In this document: in pieces, positions 15,201 to 30,200 of the stretch
Layout of the letters: every line of letters starts with the position of its first letter
Numbering within the stretch: the first letter of the stretch is position 1
DNA from: Nematostella vectensis
Taxonomy: Eukaryota; Cnidaria; Anthozoa; Actiniaria; Edwardsiidae
Assembly (NCBI RefSeq): GCF_932526225.1
Contig: NC_064036.1
Span: 8,685,519 to 8,749,518, forward strand
DNA length: 64,000 nucleotides
Direction of reading: 5' to 3'
Program-made: the position numbers and the translations under genes
Notes under the pieces: model-generated
What the model was told of the DNA's origin: nothing
Databases searched by the model: none
What the model saw: the letters and a program-made list of their open reading frames with translations, nothing else

Positions 15201-18200
15201 CAATCTAATTTTGCATTTCCTTCTTGCAGCAGGACCTTGCTCTGGTGTGACTTGTGATTCTCCACCATACTCCACATGCAAAGTACAGGACGACAAACCC
15301 ACATGTGTATGCGTAGAACCATGTCCTGAGATTCTCAAACCTGTGTACGGGAGTGATGGAAAGGATTACGACAACGAGTGCTTGTTGAAGTTGGCAGCCT
15401 GCAAATCCAAGAGCCGTATCCTAATCGCAGGCTTTGGTCGTTACCGTAAGTAAAGGAGTTTTGAATTTTCGCTATACCTCGACTTTTATCATCTCGGCCT
15501 CACTTGGTTCGATGATATGAGCGTTTTGAGTTAAGATATTTCCTTTTCTGATTACAGCCAAGACCACAACATCGTCAGCAACTACTGAAGGTAGGTTTAT
15601 CAGATTCCATGTTTCAAATCATTACGGATGATCGAAACGTTATGGTAAATCTTATTTATTCTAAGTGAGTTTTCTTCCCACTTTGATTTTATTTTTGCAC
15701 CTATTAGGCACTACTGCGGCAACTCCGACCACATTGATTTCCCCGACAACAGAAGGTAAAACCTTATCTTTACTGAGATTGTCTGATCTTCTGTATCGGT
15801 TGGAAAATGGTTAACAATATAATTTTGCCTTTCCTTCTTGCAGCAGGACCTTGCTCTGGTGTGACTTGTGATTCTCCACCATACTCCACATGCAAAGTAC
15901 AGGACGACAAACCCACATGTGTATGCGTAGAACCATGTCCTGAGATTCTCAAACCTGTGTACGGGAGTGATGGAAAGGATTACGACAACGAGTGCTTGTT
16001 GAAGTTGGCAGCCTGCAAATCCAAGAGCCGTATCCTAATCGCAGGCTTTGGTCGTTACCGTAAGTAAAGGAGTTTTGAATGTTCGCTATACCTCGACTTT
16101 TATAATCTCTGCCTCACTTGGTTTGATCATATGAGCGTTTTCAGTTAAGATATTTCCTTTTCTGATTGCAGCCAAGACCACAACATCGTCAGCAACTACT
16201 GAAGGTAGGTTTATCAGATTCCATGTTTCAAATCATTACGGATGATTGAAACGTTATGTCAAATCTTATTTATTCTAAGTGAGTTTTTTTCTCACTTTGA
16301 TTTTATTTTTGCACCTATTAGGCACTACTGCGGCAACCCCGACCACATTGATTTCCCCGACAACAGAAGGTAAAACCTTATCTTTACTGAGACTATCTGA
16401 TGTTCTGTATCGGTTGCAAAATGGTTAACAATCTAATTTTGCATTTCCTTCTTGCAGCAGGACCTTGCTCTGGTGTGACTTGTGATTCTCCACCATACTC
16501 CACATGCAAAGTACAAGACGACAAACCCACATGTGTATGCGTAGAACCATGTCCTGAGATTCTCAAACCTGTGTACGGGAGTGATGGAAAGGATTACGAC
16601 AACGAGTGCTTGTTGAAGTTGGCAGCCTGCAAATCCAAGAGCCGTATCCTAATCGCAGGCTTTGGTCGTTACCGTAAGTAAAGGAGTTTTGAATTTTCGC
16701 TATACCTCGACTTTTATCATCTCGGCCTCACTTGGTTCGATGATATGAGCGTTTTGAGTTAAGATATTTCCTTTTCTGATTGCAGCCAAGACCACAACAT
16801 CGTCAGCAACTACTGAAGGTAGGTTTATCAGATTCCATGTTTCAAATCATTACGGATGATTGAAACGTTATGGTAAATCTTATTTATTCTAAGTGAGTTT
16901 TCTTCTCACTTTGATTTAATTTTTGCACCTATTAGGCACTACTGCGGCAACTCCGACCACATTGATTTCCCCGACAACAGAAGGTAAAACCTTATCTTTA
17001 CTGAGATTATCTGATCTTCTGTTTCGGTTGCAAAATGGTTAACAATCTAATTTTTGCATTTCCTTCTTGCAGCAGGACCTTGCTCTGGTGTGACTTGTGA
17101 TTCTCCACCATACTCCACATGCAAAGTACAGGACGACAAACCCACATGTGTATGCATAGAACCATGTCCTGAGATTCTCAAACCTGTGTACGGGAGTGAT
17201 GGAAAGGATTACGACAACGAGTGCTTGTTGAAGTTGACAGCCTGCAAATCCAAGAGCCGTATCCTAATCGCAGGCTTTGGTCGTTACCGTAAGTAAAGGA
17301 GTTTTGAATTTTCGCTATACCTCGACTTTTATCATCTCGGCCTCACTTGGTTCGATGATATGAGCGTTTTGAGTTAAGATATTTCCTTTTCTGATTACAG
17401 CCAAGACCACAACATCGTCAGCAACTACTGAAGGTAGGTTTATCAGATTCCATGTTTCAAATCATTACGGATGATTGAAACGTTATGGTGAATCTTATTT
17501 ATTCTAAGTGAGTTTTCTTCTCACTTTGATTTTATTTTTGCACCTATTAGGCACTACTGCGGCAACTCCGACCACGTTGATTTCCCCGACAACAGAAGGT
17601 AAAACCTTATCTTTACTGAGATTATCTGATCTTCTGTATCGGTTGCAAAATGGTTAACAATCTAATTTTGCATTTCCTTCTTGCAGCAGGACCTTGCTCT
17701 GGTGTGACTTGTGATTCTCCACCATACTCCACATGCAAAGTACAGGACGACAAACCCACATGTGTATGCGTAGAACCATGTCCTGAGATTCTCAAACCTG
17801 TGTACGGGAGTGATGGAAGGGATTACGACAACGAGTGCTTGTTGAAGTTGGCAGCCTGCAAATCCAAGAGCCGTATCCTAATCGCAGGCTTTGGTCGCTA
17901 CCGTAAGTAAAGGAGTTTTGAAATTTTGCTTTACCTCGACTTTTATCATCTCTGCCTCACTTGGTTTGATGACATGAGCGTTTTGAGTTAAGATATTTCC
18001 TTTTTTGATTGCAGCCAAGACCACAACATCGTCAGCAACTACTGAAGGTAGGTTTATCAGATTCCATGTTTCAAATCATTACGGATGATTGAAACGTTAT
18101 GGTAAATCTTATTTATTCTAAGTGAGTTTTCTTCTCACTTTGATTTTATTTTTGCACCTATTAGGCACTACTGCGGCAACTCCGACCACATTGATTTTCC

Positions 18201-21200
18201 CGACAACAGAAGGTAAAACCTTATCTTTACTGAGATTATCTGATCTTCTGTATCGGTTGCAAAATGGTTAACAATCTAATTTTGCATTTCCTTCTTGCAG
18301 CAGGACCTTGCTCTGGTGTGACTTGTGATTCTCCACCATACTCCACATGCAAAGTACAGGACGACAAACCCACATGTGTATGCGTAGAACCATGTCCTGA
18401 GATTCTCAAACCTGTGTACGGGAGTGATGGAAAGGATTACGACAACGAGTGCTTGTTGAAGTTGGCAGCCTGCAAATCCAAGAGCCGTATCCTAATCGCA
18501 GGCTTTGGTCGTTACCGTAAGTAAAGGAGTTTTGAATGTTCGCTATACCTCGACTTTTTTAATCTCTGCCTCACTTGGTTTGATGATATGAGCGTTTAAA
18601 GTTAAGATATTTCCTTTTCTGATTGCAGCCAAGACCACAACATCGTCAGCAACTACTGAAGGTAGGTTTATCAGATTCCATGTTTCAAATCATTACGGAT
18701 GATTGAAACGTTATGGTAAATCTTATTTATTCTAAGTGAGTTTTCTTCCTACTTTGATTTTATTTTTGCACCTATTAGGCACTACTGCGGCAACTCCGAC
18801 CACATTGATTTCCCCGACAACAGAAGGTAAAACCTTATCTTTACTGAGATTGTCTGATCTTCTGTATCGGTTGGAAAATGGTTAACAATATAATTTTGCA
18901 TTTCCTTCTTGCAGCAGGACCTTGCTCTGGTGTGACTTGTGATTCTCCACCATACTCCACATGCAAAGTACAGGACGACAAACCCACATGTGTATGCGTA
19001 GAACCATGTCCTGAGATTCTAAAACCTGTGTACGGGAGTGATGGAAAGGATTACGACAACGAGTGCTTGTTGAAGTTGGCAGCCTGCAAATCCAAGAGCC
19101 GCATCCTTATCGCAGGCTTTGGTCGTTACCGTAAGTAAAGGAGTTTTGAATTTTCGCTATACCTCGACTTTTATAATCTCTGCCTCACTTTGTTTGATGA
19201 TATGAGCGTTTTGAGTTAATATATTTCCTTTTCTGATTGCAGCCAAGACCACAACATCGTCAGCAACTACTGAAGGTAGGTTTATCAGATTCCATGTTTC
19301 AAATCAATACGGATGATTGAAACCTTGTGAGAACTCGTATTTAGTCGAAGTGCGTTTTCTTCTCACTTTGATTTTATTTTTGCACCTATTAGGCACTACT
19401 GCGGCAACTCCGACCACATTGATTTCCCCGACAACAGAAGGTAAAACCTTATCTTTACTGAGATTATCTGACCTTCTGTATCGGTTGAAAAATGGTTAAC
19501 AATCTAATTTTGCATTTCCTTCTTGCAGCAGGACCTTGCTCTGGTGTGACTTGTGATTCTCCACCATACTCCACATGCAAAGTACAGGACGACAAACCCA
19601 CATGTGTATGCGTAGAACCATGTCCTGAGATTCTAAAACCTGTGTACGGGAGTGATGGAAAGGATTACGACAACGAGTGCTTGTTGAAGTTGGCAGCCTG
19701 CAAATCCAAGAGCCGTATCCTAATCGCAGGCTTTGGTCGCTACCGTAAGTAAAGAAGTTTTGAATGTTCGCTATACCTCGACTTCTATAATCTCTGCCTC
19801 ACTTGGTTTGATCGTATGAGCGTTTTGAGTTAAGATATTTCCTTTTCTGATTGCAGCCAAGACCACAACATCGTCAGCAACTACTGAAGGTAGGTTAATC
19901 AGATTCCATGTTTTAAATCATTACGGATGATTGAAACGTTATGGGAAGTCGTATTTAATCTAATGGCGTTTTCTTCATTTTTCCACCTATTAGGCACTAC
20001 TGCGGCAACTCCGACCACATTGATTTCCCCGACAACGGAAGGTAAAACTTTAGCTTTTCCGCGATTACCTGATTTCCTGTATCGGTTAGAAAATGGTTAA
20101 CAATATAATTTTGCATTTCCTTCTTGCAGCAGGACCTTGCTCTGGTGTGACTTGTGATTCTCCACCATACTCCACATGCAAAGTACAGGACGACAAACCC
20201 ACATGTGTATGCGTAGAACCATGTCCTGAGATTCTAAAACCTGTGTACGGGAGTGATGGAAAGGATTACGACAACGAGTGCTTGTTAAAGTTGGCAGCCT
20301 GCAAATCCAAGAGCCGTATCCTAATCGCAGGCTTTGGTCGTTTCCGTAAGTAAAGGAGTTTTGAATGTTCGCTGTACCTCGACTTTTATAATCTCTGCCT
20401 CACTTGGTTTGATCATATGAGCGTTTTCAGTTAAGATATTTCCTTTTCTGATTGCAGCCAAGACCACAACATCGTCAGCAACTGGTGAAGGTAGGTTTAT
20501 CAGATTCCATGTTTCAAATCATTACGGATGATTGAAACGTTATGGTAAATCTTATTTATTCTAAGTGAGTTTTCTTCTCACTTTGATTTTATTTTTGCAC
20601 CTATTAGGCACTACTGCGGCAACTCCGACCACATTGATTTCCCCGACAACAGAAGGTAAAACCTTATCTTTACTGAGATTATCTGATCTTCTGTATCGGT
20701 TGCAAAATGGTTAACAATCTAATTTTGCATTTCCTTCTTGCAGCAGGACCTTGCTCTGGTGTGACTTGTGATTCTCCACCATACTCCACATGCAAAGTAC
20801 AGGACGACAAACCCACATGTGTATGCGTAGAACCATGTCCTGAGATTCTCAAACCTGTGTACGGGAGTGATGGAAAGGATTACGACAACGAGTGCTTGTT
20901 GAAGTTGGCAGCCTGCAAATCCAAGAGCCGTATCCTAATCGCAGGCTTTGGTCGCTACCGTAAGTAAAGGAGTTTTGAATGTTCGCTATACCTCGACTTC
21001 TATAATCTCTGCCTCACTTGGTTTGATCATATGAGCGTTTTGAGTTAAGATATTTCCTTTTCTGATTGCAGCCAAGACCACAACATCGTCAGCAACTACT
21101 GAAGGTAGGTTTATCAGATTCCATGTTTTAAATCATTACGGATGATTGAAACGTTATGGGAAGTCGTATTTAATCTAATGGCGTTTTCTTCATTTTTCCA

Positions 21201-24200
21201 CCTATTAGGCACTACTGCGGCAACTCCGACCACATTGTTTTCCCCGACAACGGAAGGTAAAACTTTAGCTTTTCCGCGATTACCTGATTTCCTGTATCGG
21301 TTGGAAAATGGTTAACAATATAATTTTGCATTTCCTTCTTGCAGCAGGACCTTGCTCTGGTGTGACTTGTGATTCTCCACCATACTCCACATGCAAAGTA
21401 CAGGACGACAAACCCACATGTGTATGCGTAGAACCATGTCCTGAGATTCTCAAACCTGTGTACGGGAGTGATGGAAAGGATTACGACAACGAGTGCTTGT
21501 TGAAGTTGGCAGCCTGCAAATCCAAGAGCCGTATCCTAATCGCAGGCTTTGGTCGTTTCCGTAAGTAAAGGAGTTTTGAATGTTCGCTGTACCTCGACTT
21601 TTATAATCTCTGCCTCACTTGGTTTGATCATATGAGCGTTTTGAGTTAAGATATTTCCTTTTCTGATTGCAGCCAAGACCACAACATCGTCAGCAACTAC
21701 TGAAGGTAGGTTTATCAGATTCCATGTTTCAAATCATTACGGATGATTGAAACGTTATGGTAAATCTTATTTATTCTAAGTGAGTTATCTTCTCACTTTG
21801 ATTTTATTTTTGCACCTATTAGGCACTACTGCGGCAACTCCGACCACATTGATTTCCCCGACAACAGAAGGTAAAACCTTATCTTTACTGAGATTGTCTG
21901 ATCTTCTGTATCGGTTGCAAAATTGTTAACAATCTAATTTTGCATTTCCTTCTTGCAGCAGGACCTTGCTCTGGTGTGACTTGTGATTCTCCACCATACT
22001 CCACATGCAAAGTACAGGACGACAAACCCACATGTGTATGCGTAGAACCATGTCCTGAGATTCTCAAACCTGTGTACGGGAGTGATGGAAGGGATTACGA
22101 CAACGAGTGCTTGTTGAAGTTGGCAGCCTGCAAATCCAAGAGCCGTATCCTAATCGCAGGCTTTGGTCGTTACCGTAAGTAAAGGAGTTTTGAATGTTCG
22201 CTATACCTCGACTTTTATAATCTCTGCCTCACTTGGTTTGATGACATCAGCGTTTTCAGTTAAGATATTTCCTTTTCTGATTGCAGCCAAGACCACAACA
22301 TCGTCAGCAACTACTGAAGGTAGGTTTATCAGATTCCATGTTTCAAATCATTACGGATGATTGAAACGTTATGGTAAATCTTATTTAGTCTAAGTGAGTT
22401 TTCTTCTCACTTTGATTTTATTTTTGCACCTATTAGGCACTACTGCGGCAACTCCGACCACATTGATTTCCCCAACAACAGAAGGTAAAACCTTAGCTTT
22501 ACTGAGATTATCTGATCTTCTCTATTAGTTGGAAAATGGTTAACAATCTAATTTTGCATTTCATTCTTGCAGCAGGACCTTGCTCTGGTGTAACTTGTGA
22601 TTCTCCACCATACTCCACATGCAAAGTACAGGACGACAAACCCACATGTGTATGCGTAGAACCATGTCCTGAGATTCTTAAACCTGTGTACGGGAGTGAT
22701 GGAAAGGATTACGACAATGAGTGCTTGTTGAAGTTGGCAGCCTGCAAATCCAAGAGCCGTATCCTAATCGCAGGCTTTGGTCGCTACCGTAAGTAAAGGA
22801 GTTTTGAATTTTTGCTTTACCTCGACTTTTATAAACCCGGCCTCACTTGGTTCGATAATATGAGCGTTTTGAGTTAAGATATTTCCTTTTCTGATTGCAG
22901 CCAAGAGCACAACATCGTCAGCAACTACTGAAGGTAGGTTTATCAGATTCAATGTTTCAAATCATTACGGAAGATTGAAACCTTATGAGAACTCGTATTT
23001 AGTCGAAGTGCGTTTTCTTCTCACTTTGATTTTAATTTTGCACCTATTAGGCACTACTGCGGCAACTCCGACCACATTGATTTCCCCGACAACAGAAGGT
23101 AAAACCATATCTTTACTGAGATTATCTGATCTTCTGTATTAGTTGGAAAATGGTTAACAATCTAATTTTGCATTTCATTCTTGCAGCAGGACCTTGCTCT
23201 GGTGTAACTTGTGATTCTCCACCATACTCCACATGCAAAGTACAGGACGACAAACCCACATGTGTATGCGTAGAACCATGTCCTGAGATTCTCAAACCTG
23301 TGTACGGGAGTGATGGAAAGGATTACGACAACGAGTGCTTGTTGAAGTTGTCAGCCTGCAAATCCAAGAGCCGTATCCTAATCGCAGGCTTTGGTCGTTA
23401 CCGTAAGTAAATTAGTTTTGAATGTTCGCTATACCTCGACTTATATATGCTCTGCCTCACTTGGTTTGATGATATGAGCGTTTTGAGTTAAGATATTTCC
23501 TTTTCTGATTGCAGCCAAGACCACAACATCGTCAGCAACTTCTGAAGGTAGGTTTATCAGATTCCATGTTTCAAATCATTACGGATGATTGAAACGTTAT
23601 GGTAAATCTTATTTATTCTAAGTGAGTTTTCTTCTCACTTTGATTTTATTTTTGCACCTATTAGGCACTACTGCGGCAACTCCGACCACGTTGATTTCCC
23701 CGACAACAGAAGGTAAAACCTTATCTTTACTGAGATTATCTGATCTTCTGTATCGGTTGCAAAATGGTTAACAATCTAATTTTGCATTTCCTTCTTGCAG
23801 CAGGACCTTGCTCTGGTGTGACTTGTGATTCTCCACCATACTCCACATGCAAAGTACAGGACGACAAACCCACATGTGTATGCGTAGAACCATGTCCTGA
23901 GATTCTCAAACCTGTGTACGGGAGTGATGGAAGGGATTACGACAACGAGTGCTTGTTGAAGTTGGCAGCCTGCAAATCCAAGAGCCGTATCCTAATCGCA
24001 GGCTTTGGTCGCTACCGTAAGTAAAGGAGTTTTGAATTTTTGCTTTACCTCGACTTTTATAATCTCTGCCTCACTTGGTTTGATGACATGAGCGTTTAAA
24101 GTTAAGATATTTCCTTTTTTGATTGCAGCCAAGACCACAACATCGTCAGCAACTACTGAAGGTAGGTTTATCAGATTCCATGTTTCAAATCATTACGGAT

Positions 24201-27200
24201 GATTGAAACGTTATGGTAAATCTTATTTATTCTAAGTGAGTTTTCTTCTCACTTTGATTTTATTTTTGCACCTATTAGGCACTACTGCGGCAACTCCGAC
24301 CACATTGATTTTCCCGACAACAGAAGGTAAAACCTTATCTTTACAGAGATTATCTAATCTTCTGTATCGGTTGCAAAATGGTTAACAATCTAATTTTGCA
24401 TTTCCTTCTTGCAGCAGGACCTTGCTCTGGTGTGACTTGTGATTCTCCACCATACTCCACATGCAAAGTACAGGACGACAAACCCACATGTGTATGCGTA
24501 GAACCATGTCCTGAGATTCTCAAACCTGTGTACGGGAGTGATGGAAAGGATTACGACAACGAGTGCTTGTTGAAGTTGGCAGCCTGCAAATCCAAGAGCC
24601 GTATCCTAATCGCAGGCTTTGGTCGTTACCGTAAGTAAAGGAGTTTTGAATGTTCGCTATACCTCGACTTTTATAATCTCTGCCTCACTTGGTTTGATGA
24701 TATGAGCGTTTAAAGTTAAGATATTTCCTTTTCTGATTGCAGCCAAGACCACAACATCGTCAGCAACTACTGAAGGTAGGTTTATTAGATTCCATGTTTC
24801 AAATCATTACGGATGATTGAAACGTTATGGTAAATCTTATTTATTCTAAGTGAGTTTTCTTCCCACTTTGATTTTATTTTTGCACCTATTAGGCACTACT
24901 GCGGCAACTCCGACCACATTGATTTCCCCGACAACAGAAGGTAAAACCTTATCTTTACTGAGATTGTCTGATCTTCTGTATCGGTTGCAAAATGGTTAAC
25001 AATCTAATTTTGCATTTCCTTCTTGCAGCAGGACCTTGCTCTGGTGTGACTTGTGATTCTCCACCATACTCCACATGCAAAGTACAGGACGACAAACCCA
25101 CATGTGTATGCGTAGAACCATGTCCTGAGATTCTAAAACCTGTGTACGGGAGTGATGGAAAGGATTACGACAACGAGTGCTTGTTGAAGTTGGCAGCCTG
25201 CAAATCCAAGAGCCGTATCCTAATCGCAGGCTTTGGTCGATACCGTAAGTAAAGGAGTTTTGAATGTTCGCTGTACCTCGACTTTTATAATCTCTTCCTC
25301 ACTTGGTTTGATCATATGAGCGTTTTGAGTTAAGATATTTCCTTTTCTGATTGCAGCCAAGACCACAACATCGTCAGCAACTACTGAAGGTAGGTTTATC
25401 AGATTCCATGTTTCAAATCATTACGGATGATTGAAACGTTATGGTAAATCTTATTTATTCTAAGTGAGTTTTCTTCTCACTTTGATTTTATTTTTGCACC
25501 TATTAGGCACTACTGCGGCAACTCCGACCACATTGATTTCCCCGACAACAGAAGGTAAAACCTTATCTTTACTGAGATTATCTGATGTTCTGTATCGGTT
25601 GCAAAATGGTTAACAATCTAATTTTGCATTTCCTTCTTGCAGCAGGACCTTGCTCTGGTGTGACTTGTGATTCTCCACCATACTCCACATGCAAAGTACA
25701 GGACGACAAACCCACATGTGTATGCGTAGAACCATGTCCTGAGATTCTCAAACCTGTGTACGGGAGTGATGGAAGGGATTACGACAACGAGTGCTTGTTG
25801 AAGTTGGCAGCCTGCAAATCCAAGAGCCGTATCCTAATCGCAGGCTTTGGTCGCTACCGTAAGTAAAGGAGTTTTGAATGTTCGCTATACCTCGACTTCT
25901 ATAATCTCTGCCTCACTTGGTTGGATCATATGAGCGTTTTGAGTTAAGATATTTCCTTTTCTGATTGCAGCCAAGACCGCAACATCGTCAGCAACTACTG
26001 AAGGTAGGTTAATCAGATTCCATGTTTTAAATCATTACGGATGATTGAAACGTTATGGGAAGTCGTATTTAATCTAATGGCGTTTTCTTCATTTTTCCAC
26101 CTATTAGGCACTACTGCGGCAACTCCGACCACATTGATTTCCCCGACAACTGAAGGTAAAACTTTAGCTTTTCCGCGATTACCTGATTTCCTGTATCGGT
26201 TGGAAAATGGTTAACAATATAATTTTGCATTTCCTTCTTGCAGCAGGACCTTGCTCTGGTGTGACTTGTGATTCTCCACCATACTCCACATGCAAAGTAC
26301 AGGACGACAAACCCACATGTGTATGCGTAGAACCATGTCCTGAGATTCTCAAACCTGTGTACGGGAGTGATGGAAAGGATTACGACAACGAGTGCTTGTT
26401 GAAGTTGGCAGCCTGCAAATCCAAGAGCCGTATCCTAATCGCAGGCTTTGGTCGTTTCCGTAAGTAAAGGAGTTTTGAATGTTCGCTATACCTCGACTTT
26501 TATAATCTCTGCCTCACTTGGTTTGATGATATGAGCGTTTTAAGTTAAGATATTTCCTTTTCTGATTGCAGCCAAGACCACAACATCGTCAGCAACTACT
26601 GAAGGTAGGTTAATCAGATTCCATGTTTCAAATCATTACGGATGATTGAAACGTTATGGGAAGTCGTATTTAATCTAATGGCGTTTTCTTCTCACTTTGG
26701 TTTTATTTTTCCACCTATTAGGCACTACTGCGGCAACTCCGACCACATTGATTTCCCCGACAACGGAAGGTAAAACTTTAGCTTTACCGCGATTACCTGA
26801 TTTTCTGTATCGGTTGGAAAATGGTTAACAATATAATTTTGCATTTCCTTCTTGCAGCAGGACCTTGCTCTGGTGTGACTTGTGATTCTCCACCATACTC
26901 CACATGCAAAGTACAGGACGACAAACCCACATGTGTATGCGTAGAACCATGTCCTGAGATTCTCAAACCTGTGTACGGGAGTGATGGAAAGGATTACGAC
27001 AACGAGTGCTTGTTGAAGTTGGCAGCCTGCAAATCCAAGAGCCGTATCCTAATCGCAGGCTTTGGTCGTTACCGTAAGTAAAGGAGTTTTGAATGTTCGC
27101 TATACCTCGACTTTTATAATCTCTGCCTCACTTGGTTTGATCATATGAGCGTTTTCAGTTAAGATATTTCCTTTTCTGATTGCAGCCAAGACCACAACAT

Positions 27201-30200
27201 CGTCAGCAACTACTGAAGGTAGGTTTATCAGATTCCATGTTTCAAATCATTACGGATGATTGAAACGTTATGGTAAATCTTATTTATTCTAAGTGAGTTA
27301 TCTTCTCACTTTGATTTTATTTTTGCACCTATTAGGCACTACTGCGGCAACTCCGACCACATTGATTTCCCCGACAACAGAAGGTAAAACCTTATCTTTA
27401 CTGAGATTGTCTGATCTTCTGTATCGGTTGCAAAATTGTTAACAATCTAATTTTGCATTTCCTTCTTGCAGCAGGACCTTGCTCTGGTGTGACTTGTGAT
27501 TCTCCACCATACTCCACATGCAAAGTACAGGACGACAAACCCACATGTGTATGCGTAGAACCATGTCCTGAGATTCTCAAACCTGTGTACGGGAGTGATG
27601 GAAGGGATTACGACAACGAGTGCTTGTTGAAGTTGGCAGCCTGCAAATCCAAGAGCCGTATCCTAATCGCAGGCTTTGGTCGTTACCGTAAGTAAAGGAG
27701 TTTTGAATGTTCGCTATACCTCGACTTTTATAATCTCTGCCTCACTTGGTTTGATGACATCAGCGTTTTCAGTTAAGATATTTCCTTTTCTGATTGCAGC
27801 CAAGACCACAACATCGTCAGCAACTACTGAAGGTAGGTTTATCAGATTCCATGTTTCAAATCATTACGGATGATTGAAACGTTATGGTAAATCTTATTTA
27901 GTCTAAGTGAGTTTTCTTCTCACTTTGATTTTATTTTTGCACCTATTAGGCACTACTGCGGCAACTCCGACCACATTGATTTCCCCAACAACAGAAGGTA
28001 AAACCTTAGCTTTACTGAGATTATCTGATCTTCTCTATTAGTTGGAAAATGGTTAACAATCTAATTTTGCATTTCATTCTTGCAGCAGGACCTTGCTCTG
28101 GTGTAACTTGTGATTCTCCACCATACTCCACATGCAAAGTACAGGACGACAAACCCACATGTGTATGCGTAGAACCATGTCCTGAGATTCTTAAACCTGT
28201 GTACGGGAGTGATGGAAAGGATTACGACAATGAGTGCTTGTTGAAGTTGGCAGCCTGCAAATCCAAGAGCCGTATCCTAATCGCAGGCTTTGGTCGCTAC
28301 CGTAAGTAAAGGAGTTTTGAATTTTTGCTTTACCTCGACTTTTATAAACCCGGCCTCACTTGGTTCGATAATATGAGCGTTTTGAGTTAAGATATTTCCT
28401 TTTCTGATTGCAGCCAAGAGCACAACATCGTCAGCAACTACTGAAGGTAGGTTTATCAGATTCAATGTTTCAAATCATTACGGAAGATTGAAACCTTATG
28501 AGAACTCGTATTTAGTCGAAGTGCGTTTTCTTCTCACTTTGATTTTAATTTTGCACCTATTAGGCACTACTGCGGCAACTCCGACCACATTGATTTCCCC
28601 GACAACAGAAGGTAAAACCATATCTTTACTGAGATTATCTGATCTTCTGTATTAGTTGGAAAATGGTTAACAATCTAATTTTGCATTTCATTCTTGCAGC
28701 AGGACCTTGCTCTGGTGTAACTTGTGATTCTCCACCATACTCCACATGCAAAGTACAGGACGACAAACCCACATGTGTATGCGTAGAACCATGTCCTGAG
28801 ATTCTCAAACCTGTGTACGGGAGTGATGGAAAGGATTACGACAACGAGTGCTTGTTGAAGTTGTCAGCCTGCAAATCCAAGAGCCGTATCCTAATCGCAG
28901 GCTTTGGTCGTTACCGTAAGTAAATTAGTTTTGAATGTTCGCTATACCTCGACTTATATATGCTCTGCCTCACTTGGTTTGATGATATGAGCGTTTTGAG
29001 TTAAGATATTTCCTTTTCTGATTGCAGCCAAGACCACAACATCGTCAGCAACTTCTGAAGGTAGGTTTATCAGATTCCATGTTTCAAATCATTACGGATG
29101 ATTGAAACGTTATGGTAAATCTTATTTATTCTAAGTGAGTTTTCTTCTCACTTTGATTTTATTTTTGCACCTATTAGGCACTACTGCGGCAACTCCGACC
29201 ACGTTGATTTCCCCGACAACAGAAGGTAAAACCTTATCTTTACTGAGATTATCTGATCTTCTGTATCGGTTGCAAAATGGTTAACAATCTAATTTTGCAT
29301 TTCCTTCTTGCAGCAGGACCTTGCTCTGGTGTGACTTGTGATTCTCCACCATACTCCACATGCAAAGTACAGGACGACAAACCCACATGTGTATGCGTAG
29401 AACCATGTCCTGAGATTCTCAAACCTGTGTACGGGAGTGATGGAAGGGATTACGACAACGAGTGCTTGTTGAAGTTGGCAGCCTGCAAATCCAAGAGCCG
29501 TATCCTAATCGCAGGCTTTGGTCGCTACCGTAAGTAAAGGAGTTTTGAATTTTTGCTTTACCTCGACTTTTATAATCTCTGCCTCACTTGGTTTGATGAC
29601 ATGAGCGTTTAAAGTTAAGATATTTCCTTTTTTGATTGCAGCCAAGACCACAACATCGTCAGCAACTACTGAAGGTAGGTTTATCAGATTCCATGTTTCA
29701 AATCATTACGGATGATTGAAACGTTATGGTAAATCTTATTTATTCTAAGTGAGTTTTCTTCTCACTTTGATTTTATTTTTGCACCTATTAGGCACTACTG
29801 CGGCAACTCCGACCACATTGATTTTCCCGACAACAGAAGGTAAAACCTTATCTTTACAGAGATTATCTAATCTTCTGTATCGGTTGCAAAATGGTTAACA
29901 ATCTAATTTTGCATTTCCTTCTTGCAGCAGGACCTTGCTCTGGTGTGACTTGTGATTCTCCACCATACTCCACATGCAAAGTACAGGACGACAAACCCAC
30001 ATGTGTATGCGTAGAACCATGTCCTGAGATTCTCAAACCTGTGTACGGGAGTGATGGAAAGGATTACGACAACGAGTGCTTGTTGAAGTTGGCAGCCTGC
30101 AAATCCAAGAGCCGTATCCTAATCGCAGGCTTTGGTCGTTACCGTAAGTAAAGGAGTTTTGAATGTTCGCTATACCTCGACTTTTATAATCTCTGCCTCA

